Source: Pirellulaceae bacterium
GTDB taxonomy: Bacteria; Planctomycetota; Planctomycetia; Pirellulales; Pirellulaceae
Assembly: GCA_020846515.1 (NCBI GenBank)
Contig: JADLDX010000142.1
Location: 1-6,173 of the forward strand
DNA: 6,173 nt
Direction: 5' to 3'
Under the pieces are notes generated by a model. That model saw nothing but the letters and a program-made list of their open reading frames with translations. It ran no database searches and was not told the DNA's origin. Of the stretch, positions 6,155-6,173 are shown in pieces (position 1 is the stretch's first letter; every line of letters starts with the position of its first letter). The position numbers and the translations under genes are program-made.

Positions 6155-6173
6155 TTTTGAAGAAACCAATACC

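Overview
The window looks like chromosomal DNA of a planctomycete, probably of the Pirellulaceae/Rhodopirellula type. The reasons are moderate GC, long repeat-bearing spacers, a P47K/CobW-type GTPase, and a very large fusion of a fatty-acid-activating enzyme, an acyl carrier protein (ACP) and a pyridoxal-phosphate (PLP) synthase. The taxonomic call rests on my recollection of similar proteins and intergenic repeats, not on a search. No rRNA, tRNA, CRISPR array or transposase gene was seen.

Layout. Positions 1-441 (minus strand) hold the N-terminal 147 residues of an aldo/keto reductase that runs off the left edge, with its complete catalytic tetrad. Positions 442-1222 are a divergent spacer of about 780 bp. 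Most of its left half is two related copies of a composite repeat: a 53-bp direct repeat followed by GCTAGC-centred half-palindromes and a conserved tail. The two copies carry the half-palindromes in opposite order. The right half holds small TTGGGCA/TGCCCA hairpins and, just before the next gene, a promoter-like inverted repeat. Positions 1223-4621 (plus) encode a 1132-residue three-module protein: fatty acyl-AMP ligase (FAAL), ACP, then alpha-oxoamine synthase (AOS). Positions 4622-4825 are a short spacer with a perfect 19-bp palindrome that fits a repressor operator for the following gene. Positions 4826-5920 (plus) encode a 364-residue CobW/P47K-type G3E GTPase. Positions 5921-6173 contain a nested set of TACTCG-based inverted repeats.

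How it works. The central protein carries every step needed to turn a free fatty acid and an amino acid into a long-chain alpha-amino ketone: activation as acyl-AMP, loading on its own phosphopantetheine arm, and decarboxylative PLP condensation. The same three activities are separate proteins in the ceramide pathway of Caulobacter (acyl-ACP synthetase, ACP, serine palmitoyltransferase). A sphingoid-base-like or other amino-ketone lipid product is therefore a reasonable inference, but the amino acid and chain length cannot be read from the sequence. The aldo/keto reductase and the GTPase look like independent neighbours: one is divergent and distant, the other appears to have its own promoter and operator.
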